From NCBI GenBank assembly GCA_030673735.1, contig DAOVIK010000145.1, positions 1 through 5,358 of the forward strand: 5,358 nt of DNA. The letters are read 5' to 3'. The stretch is from Anaerolineae bacterium. GTDB lineage: Bacteria; Chloroflexota; Anaerolineae; Anaerolineales; E44-bin32. The notes under the pieces are model-generated. The model saw nothing but the letters and a program-made list of their open reading frames with translations. It ran no database searches and was not told where the DNA came from. Shown piece by piece: positions 3,927 through 5,358 of this stretch. Each line of letters starts with the position of its first letter. The first letter of the stretch is position 1. Both the position numbers and the translations under genes were made by a program.

Positions 3927-5267
3927 ATGAGCAAGACAAGCCATAGCGACCTGGTCAAGGCGAACAAAGCCCACACACTCGCCAGTTGGACTTCGCAGCG
4001 AGATTGGAATCCCAATTCCATGGTGCGAGGCGAGGGAGTGTACTTCTGGGACGGAGATGGGAAACGCTACATCGACTGGTCGTCTCAATTGTTCAACGTG
4101 AATGTGGGCCACGGACATCCCCACCTAATCAAGACCATTCAGGAGCAGGCCGGGCAAGTGTGCTATGCCTATCCAGGCATTGCGACAGACGCGCGCGCTC
4201 GTCTGGCGAAAATGCTGCGGGACATCACACCGGAGGGATTGGGCAAGTCCTTTTTCACGCTGGGCGGCGCGGATGCGGTCGAAAACGCCATGAAGATTGC
4301 CCGTCTCTACACTGGAAGGCAGAAGATCCTTACCCGCTATCGTTCCTACCATGGAGCCACATTCGGCGCCATGGTCGCCGGCGGAGACCCACGCAGGCTG
4401 GCAAATGAGCCTGGCGTGCCTTGGGTCGTGCACTTTCATGGGCCATATGCCTATCGCAATCCTGTCTATCGCGAACGCAGCGAGGAGCAGGGGGACGAGA
4501 TCATCGCCGATCTGCTGGAGGAGACCATTCACTACGAGGGCCCGGAGTACATTGCCGCGCTGATGCTGGAGGGCTACAGCGGCTCGAGCGGAATTCTGCA
4601 GGGAGGAGAGGTCTTCTGGAAGCGTGTGCAGGAGATCTGCGACACATACGGCATTCTGCTTATCGCTGATGAAGTTATGAGTGGCTTTGGGCGCACGGGC
4701 AAGTGGTTCGGAATCGATCACTACCCCTCTGTCAAGCCGGATATAATGACGCTCGCTAAGGGATTGACGAGCGGTTATGTGCCATTGGGAGCGGTCGTGG
4801 TAACTGACAAGATCGCGGATCACTTCGAGGAGAACACGCTGTGGTGTGGCCTGACGTACAGTGCTCATACACTGGGATGTGCGGCGGGGATAGCCAACAT
4901 CGAAGTGTATGAGGAGGAACGTCTGATCGAGCGCGCCGCCAAGATGGGGAAGGTGCTAGCGGCGGGATTGGAGAAGCTGGCGGATAGCCATCCCTGTTTG
5001 GGAGAGGTGCGTGGGGCTGGCCTTCATCAGGTGATCGAGATCGTCAAGAACCGCGACACGCGTGAGCCAATGGGCGGCTTCAATCAGCCATTGAGCGAGC
5101 CGATGCGCAAGGTAGCAGCCTCTCTACGGGAGAACGGTGTGAGCACGTTCGTGCGCTGGAATTGGGTCTTCAGCGCGCCGCCCTTGGTGATCAGCGAAGA
5201 GCAGATTGCAGATGGTCTGGCGATCATCGATAAGGCGCTTGCGCAGGCGGATCCATACTGCGAGTAA
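3927..5267 (+). CDS. Class III PLP-dependent aminotransferase (omega-amino acid:pyruvate type)
   Basis: The 446-aa protein is a full-length fold-type I, class III aminotransferase, which moves an amino group between an amine or amino acid and a keto acid such as pyruvate. It shows the N-terminal GVYFWDGDGKRYIDWSS (37-53), GHGHPHL (61-67), the cofactor phosphate loop GGADAVENAMK (113-123), the YHG stacking segment (141-143), the DEV motif with D248 for the pyridine nitrogen, the PLP lysine K278 in LAKGLTSGYVPLGA, T310 in GLTYSAHTLGCAAG for the partner subunit's phosphate, and EVRGAGL (360-366). R410 before WNWVF could bind a carboxylate, as arginines in this region do in related enzymes. The overall look is closest to taurine-pyruvate and beta-alanine-pyruvate aminotransferases; the amine substrate is not readable. 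It is cytosolic by composition. It is on the same strand as the ligase and ACP but 139 nt downstream, with its own ribosome site and possibly its own promoter. It probably provides or removes the amino group in the cassette's product, but an unrelated catabolic role is possible. Confidence 0.92.
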   Translation: MSKTSHSDLVKANKAHTLASWTSQRDWNPNSMVRGEGVYFWDGDGKRYIDWSSQLFNVNVGHGHPHLIKTIQEQAGQVCYAYPGIATDARARLAKMLRDITPEGLGKSFFTLGGADAVENAMKIARLYTGRQKILTRYRSYHGATFGAMVAGGDPRRLANEPGVPWVVHFHGPYAYRNPVYRERSEEQGDEIIADLLEETIHYEGPEYIAALMLEGYSGSSGILQGGEVFWKRVQEICDTYGILLIADEVMSGFGRTGKWFGIDHYPSVKPDIMTLAKGLTSGYVPLGAVVVTDKIADHFEENTLWCGLTYSAHTLGCAAGIANIEVYEEERLIERAAKMGKVLAAGLEKLADSHPCLGEVRGAGLHQVIEIVKNRDTREPMGGFNQPLSEPMRKVAASLRENGVSTFVRWNWVFSAPPLVISEEQIADGLAIIDKALAQADPYCE

Positions 5268-5358
5268 TTGCCGGACGAGGCAGTTGAAACACTAACATGC
5301 AGCAACGACGCATGATGTTGAAAGTGATAATCTGGGACCATCCATGAAGGGAGTCAGG
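5268..5358 (+). other. Region after the aminotransferase; possible start of a next gene at 5344
   Basis: No terminator with a T-run is visible; TGCC/GGCA (5269-5282) and CATGC/GCATG (5296-5314) are only short stems. ATG 5344 opens a frame running off the window (MKGVR), with a weak TGGGA site 6 nt upstream. A 16-codon frame from ATG 5297 ends at TGA 5345-5347, overlapping that ATG as ATGA, but has no clear ribosome site. GATAAT at 5326-5331 resembles a -10 box without a matching -35. A following gene is plausible but unproven. Confidence 0.25.

Noticed and set aside
4125..4868. Long minus-strand open frame (247 codons) opposite the aminotransferase.
   Set aside because: It mirrors a clear class III aminotransferase and shows no family motifs or ribosome site of its own.

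Overview
The window is bacterial and gene-dense after the first ~690 bases, with every convincing gene on the + strand. The lineage cannot be fixed from the sequence alone. The moderately GC-rich coding style, Shine-Dalgarno sites, the tandem-GNAT protein and the GTAGAGACGT-type palindromic repeats (which I recall, unverified, from Chloroflexota, Cyanobacteria and some other environmental phyla) suggest a free-living environmental bacterium; Chloroflexota is a guess.

Layout: 1-144 is the 3' end of an unidentified gene whose last codons and stop lie inside a perfect 28-bp palindrome (128-155). 156-692 is a long intergenic region. It holds an 84-bp MITE-like element (211-294) with the same 14-bp ends and two inner hairpins, a probable degraded relative of it (about 344-404), a good sigma-70-type promoter (443-470) and a structured leader (hairpins at 508-523 and 534-579). 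Then come four genes: a 386-aa tandem-GNAT acyltransferase-like protein (693-1853), a 566-aa AMP-forming acyl ligase (1858-3558), an 81-aa stand-alone acyl carrier protein (3542-3787, overlapping the ligase by 17 nt) and, after a 139-nt gap with inverted repeats and a possible internal promoter, a 446-aa class III PLP aminotransferase (3927-5267). The last 91 bases hold no certain gene; an ATG at 5344 may open the next one.

The first three genes are so tightly packed that they should form one transcript, and the aminotransferase may be co-transcribed or have its own promoter. Read together they look like a small biosynthetic cassette. The ligase would activate a carboxylic acid and load it on the carrier protein, the aminotransferase would supply or convert an amine or amino acid, and the GNAT protein could move the acyl group from carrier to amine. 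The family assignments are well supported by motifs. The N-acyl amide or amino-lipid pathway is an inference, and no substrate can be read from the sequence.
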